A stretch of 64,000 bases of DNA from Blastococcus aggregatus (GTDB lineage: Bacteria; Actinomycetota; Actinomycetes; Mycobacteriales; Geodermatophilaceae). Where the stretch lies: positions 124,001 through 188,000 of the forward strand of contig NZ_OBQI01000004.1 in NCBI RefSeq assembly GCF_900221005.1, written 5' to 3'. The position numbers and the translations under genes are program-made. Position 1 is the stretch's first letter; each line of letters opens with the position of its first letter. Shown here in pieces: positions 47,058-55,935 of the stretch. Below the pieces are notes generated by a model that saw only the letters and a program-made list of their open reading frames with translations, was not told the DNA's origin and did not search any database.

Positions 47058-47199
47058 TGGAGCGCAAGGGTCTGAGGTGGGGCCTCCGCGTTGCATCGGG
47101 AATCCGTCAGACAGGCCAAGGAACCCCCGAAAGGTGAAACCCGTAGGGCGACTCCCACCTCGTCGCAGAGCGCGAGGACCTCCCGGGAGGAGTGTCGCG

Positions 47200-47455
47200 C
47201 TGGCGCGGTCAGCGCCGAGGAGCGGTTGCAGCGCAAGCTCCGCTAGCTCGTCGAGTGGACCAACGAGCACGGCCCGCTGCAGAAGTCCAACCCGGGGATG
47301 CCGCATCGCCCGGCCCAGTGGCTCGCCGAGCAGAAGCGGGCCTACCGCAGGGGCATCCTCTGGGCGCACCGCGTCGCCGAGCTGCGGGTGTTGCCGAGCT
47401 GCTCGTGGGGCCTCCCGCGCCAGCCCCCAGGCGCAGGCGGCCTGAGCCGACGGTG
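47200..47455 (+). pseudogene. Relic of a helicase-associated (HA) domain gene
   Basis: The plus frame reads EERLQRKLR, stop TAG (about 47,246), LVEWTNEHGPLQ, then QWLAEQKRAYRRGILWAHRVAEL. This fits the HA repeat pattern (Trp-x-hG, LG-W-xx-QR-xYRxG-L-xxR-xxL) of DNA-repair-type helicases. The internal stop and lack of other domains mark it as a fragment. It lies just outside the copper-type genes. Confidence 0.6.
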
Positions 47456-47552
47456 ACCAGCGGCACGGGGCGCGTCCGCCGCGAGACCCGCTTCCGGTTG
47501 GTGACGGCCGTCAGTAGTCGACGCGCCCGCGGGGGCAGCGCAGGATGGGTGG

Positions 47553-48203
47553 GTGCCCGGACGAGCTACCTCGCAGGACTTCGCCGCATGGCTCGAGCTC
47601 AACCCCGACACGCGAGCCCACCTGTGGCTGACCTGTTCTCTGCTGGTCGACGAACTCCGCGCGGAGCTCGACGCCACGGACGCCGACTGCCAGCCGTGGG
47701 AGGTCGAACTGGGGCCGTTCGGGTTCGCTGACTGCCTTCCTTCGGCGACGCGCGGGAGCTACGACGCCTACACCGCGCTGGCCTTCACCCACGCTCTCGA
47801 CGCCGTCATCTGGAAGCTGGGCAATCAGCCCGGAACGCAACCCAGCTGCACGATGGAAGCATTCGCGATGCGCGCCGTCCTGGAACGAGCCGAGATCCTG
47901 GTCGAGGAGTTGCAGGAGGTCCTCGACAGCGGCGAGCCGCCGTGGTGGAGCACTGGGCACGACCCGGGCGCCGTCGACATGGAGTCGATCCCCGATTTGG
48001 TCTTCCAGGACCTCGACCACGAGATGCTGTTCATGCCGCACCTCGACGGCATCGAGAACGACGAGCAACTCGCCGCGGTCCTCGGCCTCGGCGAAGAGCT
48101 GACGGTGCGCGGGTGGCTGACGCCCTACGACAACGCCACCGACCGCGGACATCCGCTCACCTGGTCGACGGACCCCTCCCCGCCCAGCAGCCCGACCGGC
48201 TGA
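47553..48203 (+). CDS. Hypothetical protein
   Basis: 216 aa, acidic and soluble, no signal or TM. WLELNPDTRAHLWLTCSLLVDELRAEL, YTALAFTHALDAVIWKLG and HEMLFMPHLDGIENDEQLAAVLG are recognisable only as globular. No family recognised. GTG at 47,553. On the plus strand, away from neighbours. Confidence 0.65.
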   Translation: MPGRATSQDFAAWLELNPDTRAHLWLTCSLLVDELRAELDATDADCQPWEVELGPFGFADCLPSATRGSYDAYTALAFTHALDAVIWKLGNQPGTQPSCTMEAFAMRAVLERAEILVEELQEVLDSGEPPWWSTGHDPGAVDMESIPDLVFQDLDHEMLFMPHLDGIENDEQLAAVLGLGEELTVRGWLTPYDNATDRGHPLTWSTDPSPPSSPTG

Positions 48204-48300
48204 GCGGACGCCCACCGGTCGCCGTCGGGGCCGGTCGAGGTAGTCGGCGTCGACAAGCAGCTCATTGCGCTCGGGGGGACCCCCGCCGACGGTCCAGGCA

Positions 48301-48606
48301 GTGACCTCGACGCCTGACTACGTCGCCACCGGCGACATCTGCTCTCCCGACCGTGCAGCCCGCGATCGCTTCCTGAGCCTGGTCGCGGATGCCCGCACCG
48401 CCGTGCAGGCCGCGCTGACCCCGCCACCACAGGTGGACACAGGCGACAGCCAGGACGTGGATGGGGAGGGCTGCCTGCACGCGTCCGGCGACCACCCGAG
48501 CGACGTCGCAGCGCCCTCGCCTGCGCAGCGGCTCGAGCCAGTCGTCCGCGAGCTGCTGAGCGACGGCCGCATGGTCGAGCGCGCCCGGGTCAGGGTCGCC
48601 GGCTGA
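48301..48606 (+). CDS. Small hypothetical protein
   Basis: 101 aa from GTG 48,301: DICSPDRAARDRFLSLVADARTAVQAAL then a low-complexity middle and VRELLSDGRMVERARVRV. No family recognised; weak ribosome site. Coding status moderate. Confidence 0.45.
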   Translation: MTSTPDYVATGDICSPDRAARDRFLSLVADARTAVQAALTPPPQVDTGDSQDVDGEGCLHASGDHPSDVAAPSPAQRLEPVVRELLSDGRMVERARVRVAG

Positions 48607-48776
48607 CAGCGCCGGAGATCTCCCGGCTGCTCAACCCGCTGGTGGGCGAACCACGATCTACGGCGCTTCGCGGATGTCCCAGCTCAGCCGCGAAGCGCAG
48701 TTGATTGCGACACGGCGGACGGCGCGCACGGTGCTCCGCAGCCGGGGCCAGCCCGGGAGATCTCACGGAGACACCA

Positions 48777-51700
48777 GTGACCCTCAGCGCCGTTCCGCCG
48801 CTCCTTCCCGCTCTGCTCGCCGGCACGCTGCCGGATGGGCCCTGCGACGCCATCGAGCTCCGGGTGAGCGCCCAGAACCCGAAGGAGCTCAAGGCCAACG
48901 TCAACGCCGCGAGCACGAAGCTGCGATCGCATCCGGCCATCGCCCACCTCCAGACGCTCGACGTGGAAGCTCTACTACTGGACAAGTCGGCTGCCGGCGA
49001 GCGGCTCCGGCGGTCCGTGGGGCTGATCGAGATCCGGCGCGCCAACGCCCACCGGTACGCGCTCAACCCCGGGCAGCTCATGGGCTGGGCGCTGCCGCTC
49101 CGAGAGCACGCGGCGGTCATCCTCATGCTGTTCGACAGCGCCGCCGATCCCACCGTGGACAACCCCGACGAGCCGTTGCCGGGCAACGCCGTGAGCAGCG
49201 TGCTCGCCGAGGTGTGCCTGATGGACGAGATCCACCGGCTCTACGTCGCCGAGTGGGACCGCTGGGTTCGCTCGCCGCACTTCGGTGCGGCCGTCCGGGC
49301 CGCCGCGCAGCTGGGCGGCGTGGACATCTACGAGGGCACCGAGCGCATCGACATCACCACGACCGAAGGCACCATGGTCGCCGGCATGAAGGACGGGACC
49401 GCGTCCGGCGAGCGCAACGGGATCCGCAAGCGGACGACACGGGGTGTGCTCACCAAGATCCTCGGCGTCAGCGGCAGGATCGAGTGGCCGTACGCCGAGG
49501 TGCTGCTCTTCCCCGCGTACGAGTTGGCGTACAAGCGGCAGCGCGGCGATGACGGCAAGACACACCGCACCCGGTACCTGCAGTCGGCGACGGGACAGCA
49601 CGCCGGCGGCTGGCAAGCCTGGGCGCACGCCGTCGCCGAGGGCGGCACGTTCCTCGCGGCCGGCAAGCACCTGGCCGCTCACAAGGTGCCCGTCCGGGGC
49701 ACCCGGCACGTGAACCCTGACGGCACGGCGAAGACCTACGACCAGCTCACCGAGCAGCAGCTCGAGCGGGCCTCGCGCACCCTGGCCGAGCACGTGCGGC
49801 TCCTGCGCGCCCGGGAGTACATGGTCGACAAGGGGGTCCCCTTCGCCATCCGGCGCGACCAGGACTTCGAGGGGTTCGCCGTCGACCACGACGACCGCCG
49901 CCCCGGGCGGTTCGGCAGCATCCAGCGGGTCGTCGACCTGCCCGAGCACTGCATCGATCTCACCGACGACCAGTGGGACGCCTGGGAGCGCCGCATCCAC
50001 GACCGCACGCCGCGCGACACCCGCACCGACGGGCCCCGCGCTCCGTTCGCCGACGTCCGTCAGCAGTGGTTCGTCACTGCCACCGGCGAGCGCCGCGAGG
50101 CCGGCGACCCCGACTGGACGCACAACCTGCGCATCGTCGCCAACGGCGACAGCTACGAGGTGTTCCGCCGCCCCCGCGAGGAAGCTCACAACGACCGCGC
50201 CGAGCTGCGCGGGTGGAACAGCCGGGAGGGCGAGCACCTGTTCTCGGTGCGCCGGTGGGACCTCGACACCGGGTACGCCCGCGCCGGCATCGCCCAGGCC
50301 GCGGCCCACATCGGCGCCTTCGAGCCGGTCGTCATCGACCTGCGTCCGCTGCCCGACCCGGCCGAGCAGGAGCGTCGCCGCACCGAGCGGCTCGCCGAAC
50401 TTGAGCACCTCATCGTCGTTGCGACCGATGCCGTCGATGACGCCGAGGTGGTGCACGAGCGGGCCACGGAGCGCGGACGTGGGATCGAGCAGGCGACAGC
50501 CAGCCTCGTTGCCGCCCGCACGGACCTGAAGGTCCTGACCGAAGAGCAGGAGGCGCTGGTCCTCTCCCCGGCGCCGACCGAGACGGCCGTCCCGATCCGC
50601 ACCGTGTCCGTGGACATCAGCGAGCCGGCTCTGCTGTTCGGCATCCTCGACGGCGCCGCCGGCCACCGCATGCCGCGCGCCGTCTCCGACGTGCTCCACC
50701 GGCTGTCCCGTGCACGGATCGACGTCCGGCCCGACCCGGTGCTGCCCCGGATGCTGCGGATCACCGATTCCTTGGACTGGCCAGCCGAGGACGGCACCGT
50801 CGTCCCGCTGCGGATCAGCTTCCCGGTCGAGAACCGGAAGCGGGACCTCGACGAGGCAGCGCGGGAGAACGCGCGGCGCGAGACAGCCGCCGCCCTGATC
50901 TTGCGCGACGGGTACACCGTCGATGCCGTCGCCGAACAGCTGGGCTGGACCCGGGCCGAGACCGTCACCCGGGTGCGCGCCTGGCTCAAGGACCACCACC
51001 CCGTCAACGTGCCCTCCCGCGGCGGCCGGTCCGCGATCGTCGACTGCCCCCTGCGGGAGACCAAACGCGCCGTGTGGAACGCCGTCACCGGCGACACCAC
51101 CGGCGATGACGAGCAGTTCGAGCAGATCGTCGCACCGCACTACCTGGCTCCGGTCAGCCACGCCAACAGCTGGGTCGGCCGCGACGTGACCCTCGACCGT
51201 CAGGTCCTCGCCGTCCTCAGCACGCTCCTCGGTCAGGGCGTCGACCTGACGGACGGGCTGCCCGCCGGCGACATCGCCGCCCGCGTGGGCTGCACCATCC
51301 AGCAGGTCATGTACCTGTGCGACGGGCCGAACGAGAAGTACCGCGGCGTGCTCGAGCGGATCAAGGGCCCGGGCCAGCGGGTCCGGCCGCGCCACTGCCA
51401 CGCCGGGCACTGGCTGCTGCACGTCCTGCCCACCGTGGAGACCGCGCCGTGGTCCGGCCTGGTCTGCACCACCTGCCGGGCCACCCCCGACGGCACCGAC
51501 CTGCCGCCGGGCTACTTCGAGCTCTGGAACGGCCCCGCCGGGCAGCACCACGACCTCGGCAAGACGCCGGGCACCGTCCTCACCGAGGCACCGCCGCCGG
51601 TTGCCCCCGGCGCCCGTCCCCGACCGATGCTGACCATCGGGGAGGCCGCCGCCTACCTGCAGGTCAGCACCAGCGCGCTGCGCCAGTGGAGCGATGACGG

Positions 51701-52493
51701 GCTCGTCGCCTGCGAGCAGCGGCCCCGCCGCTACGACCAACGCGTCCTCGACAGCGCCGACGTGCGCGCCCTCGCCGCCCGCTGGCAGGCCACCTACGGC
51801 CAGCGCACCACCGACGACGGCCGGCTCAGCCTCCCCCAGGCCACCGAGCGCCTCGGCGTCCCCGAGCACTACCTGCGGGCGTTCTTGCTCGACACCGGCA
51901 AGCTCGCCGCCGCTCGCGGCGGCGTCCGAGGCAACACCCTGCTGTTCCAGGTGGCCGACGTGGACGCGGTTCCCCAGGAGTGGCGAGACCGGCACGCAGC
52001 CGACCTGATCGGTATCGGCGCCGCGGCCGAGCGGTTCGGGATGACGGTCCCCCAGTTGCGCGCAGCCGCGATCGCGGGCCGCATCCCCTCGCTGGTCACC
52101 GACGGCGGCACCCGCCGCTTCCGCCGCACGGACCTGCCCGCCCACCCTCGCCCGGTGCCCCTGCGGAGCGCGGAACCCAACCCCGACACCACGTACCGCC
52201 GCCTGACGGTCGCAATGCCACGAACGTCGGATCACGGCACGGGCGGCGTCAGCACTCCGGTCTGCAAGCCCTCGACCTGCGGTACGCCGAGCGATACCGC
52301 GCTACCGACTCAAAGCGCCCAGCGCGTCCGTGAGCACCTTCAAGCCAGCCTGGCGAACTCCCGCATCTCTGGACTCGGCAAGGTCCACGCCGATCACGGC
52401 AACCGGCATGCGATGGCGCGGACGCAGCGGCAGGCCATCGAATCGGGGCACCCGGACGATCACCTCCATGGTCCGGTCGGGCTGATGGGGTAA
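48777..52493 (+). CDS. Giant serine-recombinase-like protein with several HTH domains
   Basis: 1238 aa. Near residue 24 is AIELRVSAQNPKEL, like the catalytic YxRVS-xxQ start; EWDRWVRSPHFG (~160) and IDITTTEGTMVAGMKDGT (~190) match later resolvase motifs. Middle: recombinase-like region and HTH VAEQLGWTRAETVTRVRAWL (~717). CHAGHWLLHV and CTTC (~875-900) may bind zinc. Three MerR/excisionase-like HTHs follow: LTIGEAAAYLQVSTSALRQW (~950), LPQATERLGVPEHYLRAFLL (~1020), IGAAAERFGMTVPQLRAAAI (~1080). GTG at 48,777 follows CGGAG. The last ~65 codons run antisense through the next gene. Role unknown. Confidence 0.8.
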   Translation: MTLSAVPPLLPALLAGTLPDGPCDAIELRVSAQNPKELKANVNAASTKLRSHPAIAHLQTLDVEALLLDKSAAGERLRRSVGLIEIRRANAHRYALNPGQLMGWALPLREHAAVILMLFDSAADPTVDNPDEPLPGNAVSSVLAEVCLMDEIHRLYVAEWDRWVRSPHFGAAVRAAAQLGGVDIYEGTERIDITTTEGTMVAGMKDGTASGERNGIRKRTTRGVLTKILGVSGRIEWPYAEVLLFPAYELAYKRQRGDDGKTHRTRYLQSATGQHAGGWQAWAHAVAEGGTFLAAGKHLAAHKVPVRGTRHVNPDGTAKTYDQLTEQQLERASRTLAEHVRLLRAREYMVDKGVPFAIRRDQDFEGFAVDHDDRRPGRFGSIQRVVDLPEHCIDLTDDQWDAWERRIHDRTPRDTRTDGPRAPFADVRQQWFVTATGERREAGDPDWTHNLRIVANGDSYEVFRRPREEAHNDRAELRGWNSREGEHLFSVRRWDLDTGYARAGIAQAAAHIGAFEPVVIDLRPLPDPAEQERRRTERLAELEHLIVVATDAVDDAEVVHERATERGRGIEQATASLVAARTDLKVLTEEQEALVLSPAPTETAVPIRTVSVDISEPALLFGILDGAAGHRMPRAVSDVLHRLSRARIDVRPDPVLPRMLRITDSLDWPAEDGTVVPLRISFPVENRKRDLDEAARENARRETAAALILRDGYTVDAVAEQLGWTRAETVTRVRAWLKDHHPVNVPSRGGRSAIVDCPLRETKRAVWNAVTGDTTGDDEQFEQIVAPHYLAPVSHANSWVGRDVTLDRQVLAVLSTLLGQGVDLTDGLPAGDIAARVGCTIQQVMYLCDGPNEKYRGVLERIKGPGQRVRPRHCHAGHWLLHVLPTVETAPWSGLVCTTCRATPDGTDLPPGYFELWNGPAGQHHDLGKTPGTVLTEAPPPVAPGARPRPMLTIGEAAAYLQVSTSALRQWSDDGLVACEQRPRRYDQRVLDSADVRALAARWQATYGQRTTDDGRLSLPQATERLGVPEHYLRAFLLDTGKLAAARGGVRGNTLLFQVADVDAVPQEWRDRHAADLIGIGAAAERFGMTVPQLRAAAIAGRIPSLVTDGGTRRFRRTDLPAHPRPVPLRSAEPNPDTTYRRLTVAMPRTSDHGTGGVSTPVCKPSTCGTPSDTALPTQSAQRVREHLQASLANSRISGLGKVHADHGNRHAMARTQRQAIESGHPDDHLHGPVGLMG

Positions 52494-53006
52494 CGGGAGG
52501 CGGAACCAGCCGAGCGTCTCCTGAAGCCTGCTGGCCACGCAGTACCCCTCGATCGAATGGCGGGGGGCTGGCCTCTCCGCCGAGACGTACACGCCGGCGA
52601 GCCTTGCTGCTGTTTGCCCACTCAGAACCAACCACGCAGCGCCGAGCTTGTTCTGGTCATTGTGAGACGGTGCGAGGTCGTACCGCATGGCCCGTCCCCG
52701 CACGGCGGCGAGCAGTTGATCAGCCGTGCAAGCCCGCAGCCGGGCCCGCAGGCGGGATCTGGTGGACGCATCCAGCCAGTCCGCTCGCTCCCCGCTGAGC
52801 TCCCACAGTGCCGCCCACGCGGTCCATGGCGCCCACGTGCGCCCGGTGTGGATCAGCAAGCGGGTCCGGGCGTCTACATCATGTGGATCGAACATCAGCG
52901 TCCGTCCGAAGCGCTGCGCCCGCAGGGCTCCGCTCCGGGCCAGGCGCCGCACTTCGGGCTCACCGACCGCGAGGCGCGACGCCGCTTCGGCAACCGTCAA
53001 CAGCAT
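52302..53006 (-). CDS. Excisionase-type helix-turn-helix protein
   Basis: 234 aa. HTH LLTVAEAASRLAVGEPEVRRLARSGALRAQRFGRTLMF (residues 1-40, MerR/Xis type). Then ALWELSGERADWLDASTRSRLRARL and VEGYC-like VASRLQETLGWFRL, ending PVAVIGVDLAESRDAGVRQAG. This layout recalls actinobacterial HTH proteins paired with nucleotidyltransferases, but no partner is adjacent. ATG at 53,006. It overlaps the giant protein gene by 192 bp, convergently. Confidence 0.75.
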   Translation of the reverse strand: MLLTVAEAASRLAVGEPEVRRLARSGALRAQRFGRTLMFDPHDVDARTRLLIHTGRTWAPWTAWAALWELSGERADWLDASTRSRLRARLRACTADQLLAAVRGRAMRYDLAPSHNDQNKLGAAWLVLSGQTAARLAGVYVSAERPAPRHSIEGYCVASRLQETLGWFRLPLPHQPDRTMEVIVRVPRFDGLPLRPRHRMPVAVIGVDLAESRDAGVRQAGLKVLTDALGALSR

Positions 53007-53312
53007 CTGACGATGTTGACAGAAGCCTTGCGACACGCAAGTGATGTGCCAACCGGCGAACAGCCGACGCCTGTGGGCCTCGTTCCATGCGAACGCGACC
53101 TACTGCGCCTCTGACCAGCGACGTCGTCTGCGAAAGCCATGAGCGTTCCTTGATCGCAGGCAGGGCTACAGCCTCGATTGGCGATCGCGATCGCCGCGGG
53201 CTGTGCAGGATCCCGTGCCATGTGACCCGAGGTGCTGTTGCTGGGGCTCTACCGGCGCACGCTGGCAGAGCTTCCAGCGGTGCACCGCAACACTTCCAGC
53301 CATCGGACGAGT
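53007..53312. other. Gap with a perfect 16-bp palindrome
   Basis: 306 bp without a convincing gene. GGCGATCGCGATCGCC (53,180-53,195) is a perfect palindrome and a possible operator or protein-binding site. Confidence 0.5.
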
Positions 53313-53528
53313 TCAGAGAAGGTCGTGCAGCTCGTCCGGGACCTCCTGCAGCGCGGCCAGCGTCACCGCGGTGATCGCGAGGGCCCACGCCTCGAGAACC
53401 AGCCAGTCGTCACCGTCGACACCGACCTCCAGCGCGCTGGCGACCGATCCGAGAACGTCGGTGGCCCCCCCGCGAGGAAGCCGTCGGGTTGATCGGGTGA
53501 CTGCTGCTGCGGAGGAGCGAGGGGTCAT
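53313..53528 (-). CDS. Small hypothetical protein
   Basis: 71 aa from ATG 53,528: TDVLGSVASALEVGVDGDDWLVLEAWALAITAVTLAAL then VPDELHDLL. Acidic, possibly one buried helix. No family recognised. It lies 92 bp downstream of the RepL-like gene on the same strand. Confidence 0.45.
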   Translation of the reverse strand: MTPRSSAAAVTRSTRRLPRGGATDVLGSVASALEVGVDGDDWLVLEAWALAITAVTLAALQEVPDELHDLL

Positions 53529-53620
53529 GTTCTCCACGGTGCCGAGCCATGGCCCGAGCGCCACCATCCGGCGGCCCGCAGGCGTGCCCGTGCGCTGACT
53601 GCGCACGGGCACGCCCTCGA

Positions 53621-54106
53621 CTACGGCCGCGGCGTCCAGATCAGTGCCGCCGGCATCCGCACGTCCGCCCAGCACTCATGCAGGACCGCGGCACGCTGCC
53701 CGGCCTTGCCGCGGAACGCGAGCGCCGGGTGGATGTCGATGATGAACGGGCGCCCGTGGCCGTTAGGCGTCCTGCGGATGAGCTCCCGCTCCTCGAGGAG
53801 GTCGAGAGCCTTGCTGACGGTGCTCCGGTCGTGCTTGAGGTCATCGGCGATCTCGATCACGAATCGCTCCAGCCGGTTCTCGTACTCGGCGCTGGCCAGA
53901 AGGTAGAGCAGCACCCGCACATGCACCAGGGTCAGCCCGGTGTCGTCCGGGTGGCGCCGCCCCTCGGTGCAGAGCAGGGCCAGGAGGGCGTCGCAGAACA
54001 CCATCGTGAACGGCTGCCGGTGGCGCCGGACCTTCGGGGTGAGGACGTGGATGACCTCTTCGGTCTCCACGTCCTGGAGCAGTCGGGTGGGGTTTGCGCG
54101 GGTCAT
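53621..54106 (-). CDS. RepL-like winged-helix replication protein
   Basis: 161 aa. LTPKVRRHRQPFTMVFCDALLALL, VRVLLYLLASAEYENRLERFVIEIADDLKHDRSTVSKALDLLEERELIRR, then IDIHPALAFRGK. The wHTH plus final INP-xLAF-RGK-type motif is that of plasmid RepL initiators. ATG at 54,106; upstream frames reject. A 425-bp upstream region with hairpins could be an origin. MarR-type regulation is the alternative. Confidence 0.72.
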   Translation of the reverse strand: MTRANPTRLLQDVETEEVIHVLTPKVRRHRQPFTMVFCDALLALLCTEGRRHPDDTGLTLVHVRVLLYLLASAEYENRLERFVIEIADDLKHDRSTVSKALDLLEERELIRRTPNGHGRPFIIDIHPALAFRGKAGQRAAVLHECWADVRMPAALIWTPRP

Positions 54107-54531
54107 TGCCGGTGCCTTCCAATGTGGGCAGCGACGCCGCCCTCTGCGGCGTCCCCAGCACCGGTCCGGCGCCGTCGCAGGTCCGCATGGGTCCGTGGCC
54201 GCTTGGCCACGCGAACGTGGCGAGCCGACCACGCGCACGGCGGTGAAACCCGTGCTTCACCTGCGGCTTCTCGCTACGGCCTTCTACGCTCTGTAGGGGT
54301 AGGGGGCGGTGCTCCGCACCGCTCGCCGCCTGCGGCGGCACCGACGAGACCGTGGTCGGGTCGGTCAGGGGTCGGGCAGCACAATCGCTGTCGGTGCCGC
54401 GCGTCAGGCCCCGCGGTGGCTGGCTCATGGTCGAGTGCACGGACGGATGACGACGGCACGGTGCGACTGCGGTGCCGCCAGCGGCACCGTCCCCGCCGGC
54501 GGGTCGTCGACCGAGCCCCTGGAGGCTCCTC
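54107..54531. other. Hairpin-rich intergenic region, possible origin
   Basis: 425 bp without a convincing gene. Hairpins: CGTGGCC/GGCCACG (54,194-54,211, 4-nt loop), GCGGTGC/GCACCGC (about 54,307-54,323), and a GCCGCC/GGCGGC pair just after. Position beside the RepL-like gene is compatible with an origin or its control region. Confidence 0.4.
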
Positions 54532-54918
54532 GTGTTCTTCATCCCCGTCGACGCCCGCGGAGCACATGTCATGGTCTGCGACGAGGCCTGCCTCGACGCG
54601 GTGCGCGACGGTCTGCCTCTGGAGGGCACTCTGCCGCTCTCGACGTCCGTGGTGTGCGCCACCTGCTACGCGTGCGGGCTGACCGCGGAGGGCACGCACT
54701 GCCCGTGCGCCCGCCTCGAGGTGAGCTGCAGCAGACCGTCCTGGCTGCTCTCCGCACAACCCCGCATGGCGCTGGACGCGATCTACGAGGCCGCGGGCCC
54801 GACGATCCTCAGCGACGCCGACTGGGAGCAGCTGCAGAGCTTCGCCGAGGAGGTGTGGAACGGCGGTCTCGTGGGCCTGATGTGGGTCCGCGACCACCAG
54901 CCGGACCCCGGCCGCTGA
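54532..54918 (+). CDS. Cysteine-rich hypothetical protein
   Basis: 128 aa. VMVCDEACLDAV, then VVCATCYACGLTAEGTHCPCARL: four or more Cys able to form a zinc site. C-terminal helix LSDADWEQLQSFAEEVW. No family recognised. GTG at 54,532 has GGAGG 6 nt upstream. Confidence 0.65.
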   Translation: MFFIPVDARGAHVMVCDEACLDAVRDGLPLEGTLPLSTSVVCATCYACGLTAEGTHCPCARLEVSCSRPSWLLSAQPRMALDAIYEAAGPTILSDADWEQLQSFAEEVWNGGLVGLMWVRDHQPDPGR

Positions 54919-55001
54919 GCCGCCTCTCCAGTGCCGGACAACTCGGCTGTGCGTGAGGCCGTCGTGTCGGATGGTCGGTCCCTGTCCGTAGCTTGCCCAT
55001 C

Positions 55002-55424
55002 GTGAACGGGACCGGGCCGATGGAGGAGCAGGCCGGGCGGCTGGCCGACTTTCGTGCACGCCTCTCGGGCGGCGCACTGACGCTCGGTCAGCTCGCGTCC
55101 CGACGTGGTGAACAGGACCCCGACGCCACCGGCGACTGGGTGGCCGTGCGGCGCCTGGAGCGTTCCCTCATAGCGTGCGTTCTGCCGGACCGGTCCTTGG
55201 TCGTTCCAGCGTTCCAGCTCACCGAGGCAGCCGAGCCGCGCCCTGAACTGCGTCCGCTGCTCGAGCGACTCCTCGGCGCCGGCATCGACGGCTGGACGGC
55301 CTGGACGTGGTTGACACAGCCGTCCAGCCTGCTGTCCGGTGAAGTGCCGGAGCGGGTGGCCGTCGCCGACCAGGAGCGGGCGCTGCGGGCGTCAGCCCGC
55401 TTCGCCGCAGATCGGGACGCCTGA
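55002..55424 (+). CDS. MbcA/ParS-like (antitoxin-type) protein
   Basis: 140 aa. The C-terminal half VVPAFQLTEAAEPRPELRPL, LLGAGIDGWTAWTWLTQPSSLLSGEVPERV resembles the MbcA/ParS toxin-binding domain of Xre-type antitoxins. The expected RES-domain toxin is not next to it. TAGCTT (54,989-54,994) then 7 nt then GTG 55,002 fits leaderless expression. Family call tentative. Confidence 0.55.
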   Translation: MNGTGPMEEQAGRLADFRARLSGGALTLGQLASRRGEQDPDATGDWVAVRRLERSLIACVLPDRSLVVPAFQLTEAAEPRPELRPLLERLLGAGIDGWTAWTWLTQPSSLLSGEVPERVAVADQERALRASARFAADRDA

Positions 55425-55563
55425 CCGGCACTCCTGCCGGTTCTCGCCGTCGAGGGTTGTGACCGGTGGCGCCGCGCGGACGGTCCGCGGCGGTGGACGA
55501 GAGCCACCCCGCGGGGACCTGCGGGGAGCTCTTCCCCGCGCCCGCGCGACCCAAGGGGTCACC

Positions 55564-55935
55564 GTGTCACAACCCATCCTGCGCACCGGTTCCGCCCGAC
55601 GCGCCACCGAGCCGGCGCACCGGCGCCGGGACCTGCAGCGGCTGCTCACCTCGTGGTGGGCACTCAGCGCACGTCTCCTCATCGCCCAGGCGCACGGCGG
55701 TGCGGACGAGCCCGACGACCTCACCGACGCCGTCCGCGCCATCGAGGGGGTCCTGGACTCGCGACACCCGCTCACGTGGGAAGCCGTGCAGACGGACCTG
55801 CTGCTGGCGCTGCTCAACGCCGAGCACTCCGGCGACGGGTCGACGTCATCAACGGGATGCCTGGTCTGCCGCCGGCTGGCCGACGGCCTACCGGATCCCG
55901 TTCGGCAGCTGATCGGCCTGGAGCTGGCCCGATGA
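55564..55935 (+). CDS. Hypothetical protein coupled to nuclease-like gene
   Basis: 123 aa. RDLQRLLTSWWALSARLLIAQA, LTDAVRAIEGVL, then CLVCRRLADGLP. Helical, with a Cys pair. No family recognised. AAGGGG before GTG 55,564. Its stop overlaps the next gene's start (ATGA, 55,932-55,935), so the two probably work together. Confidence 0.65.
   Translation: MSQPILRTGSARRATEPAHRRRDLQRLLTSWWALSARLLIAQAHGGADEPDDLTDAVRAIEGVLDSRHPLTWEAVQTDLLLALLNAEHSGDGSTSSTGCLVCRRLADGLPDPVRQLIGLELAR

Noticed and set aside
48975..52235. Minus-strand open frame of 1,086 codons
   Set aside because: Antisense to the giant recombinase-like gene; no ribosome site or recognisable domain.
53180..53195. Palindrome as a phage or integrase attachment site
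   Set aside because: No gene disruption or repeat partner is seen; kept only as a possible protein-binding site.
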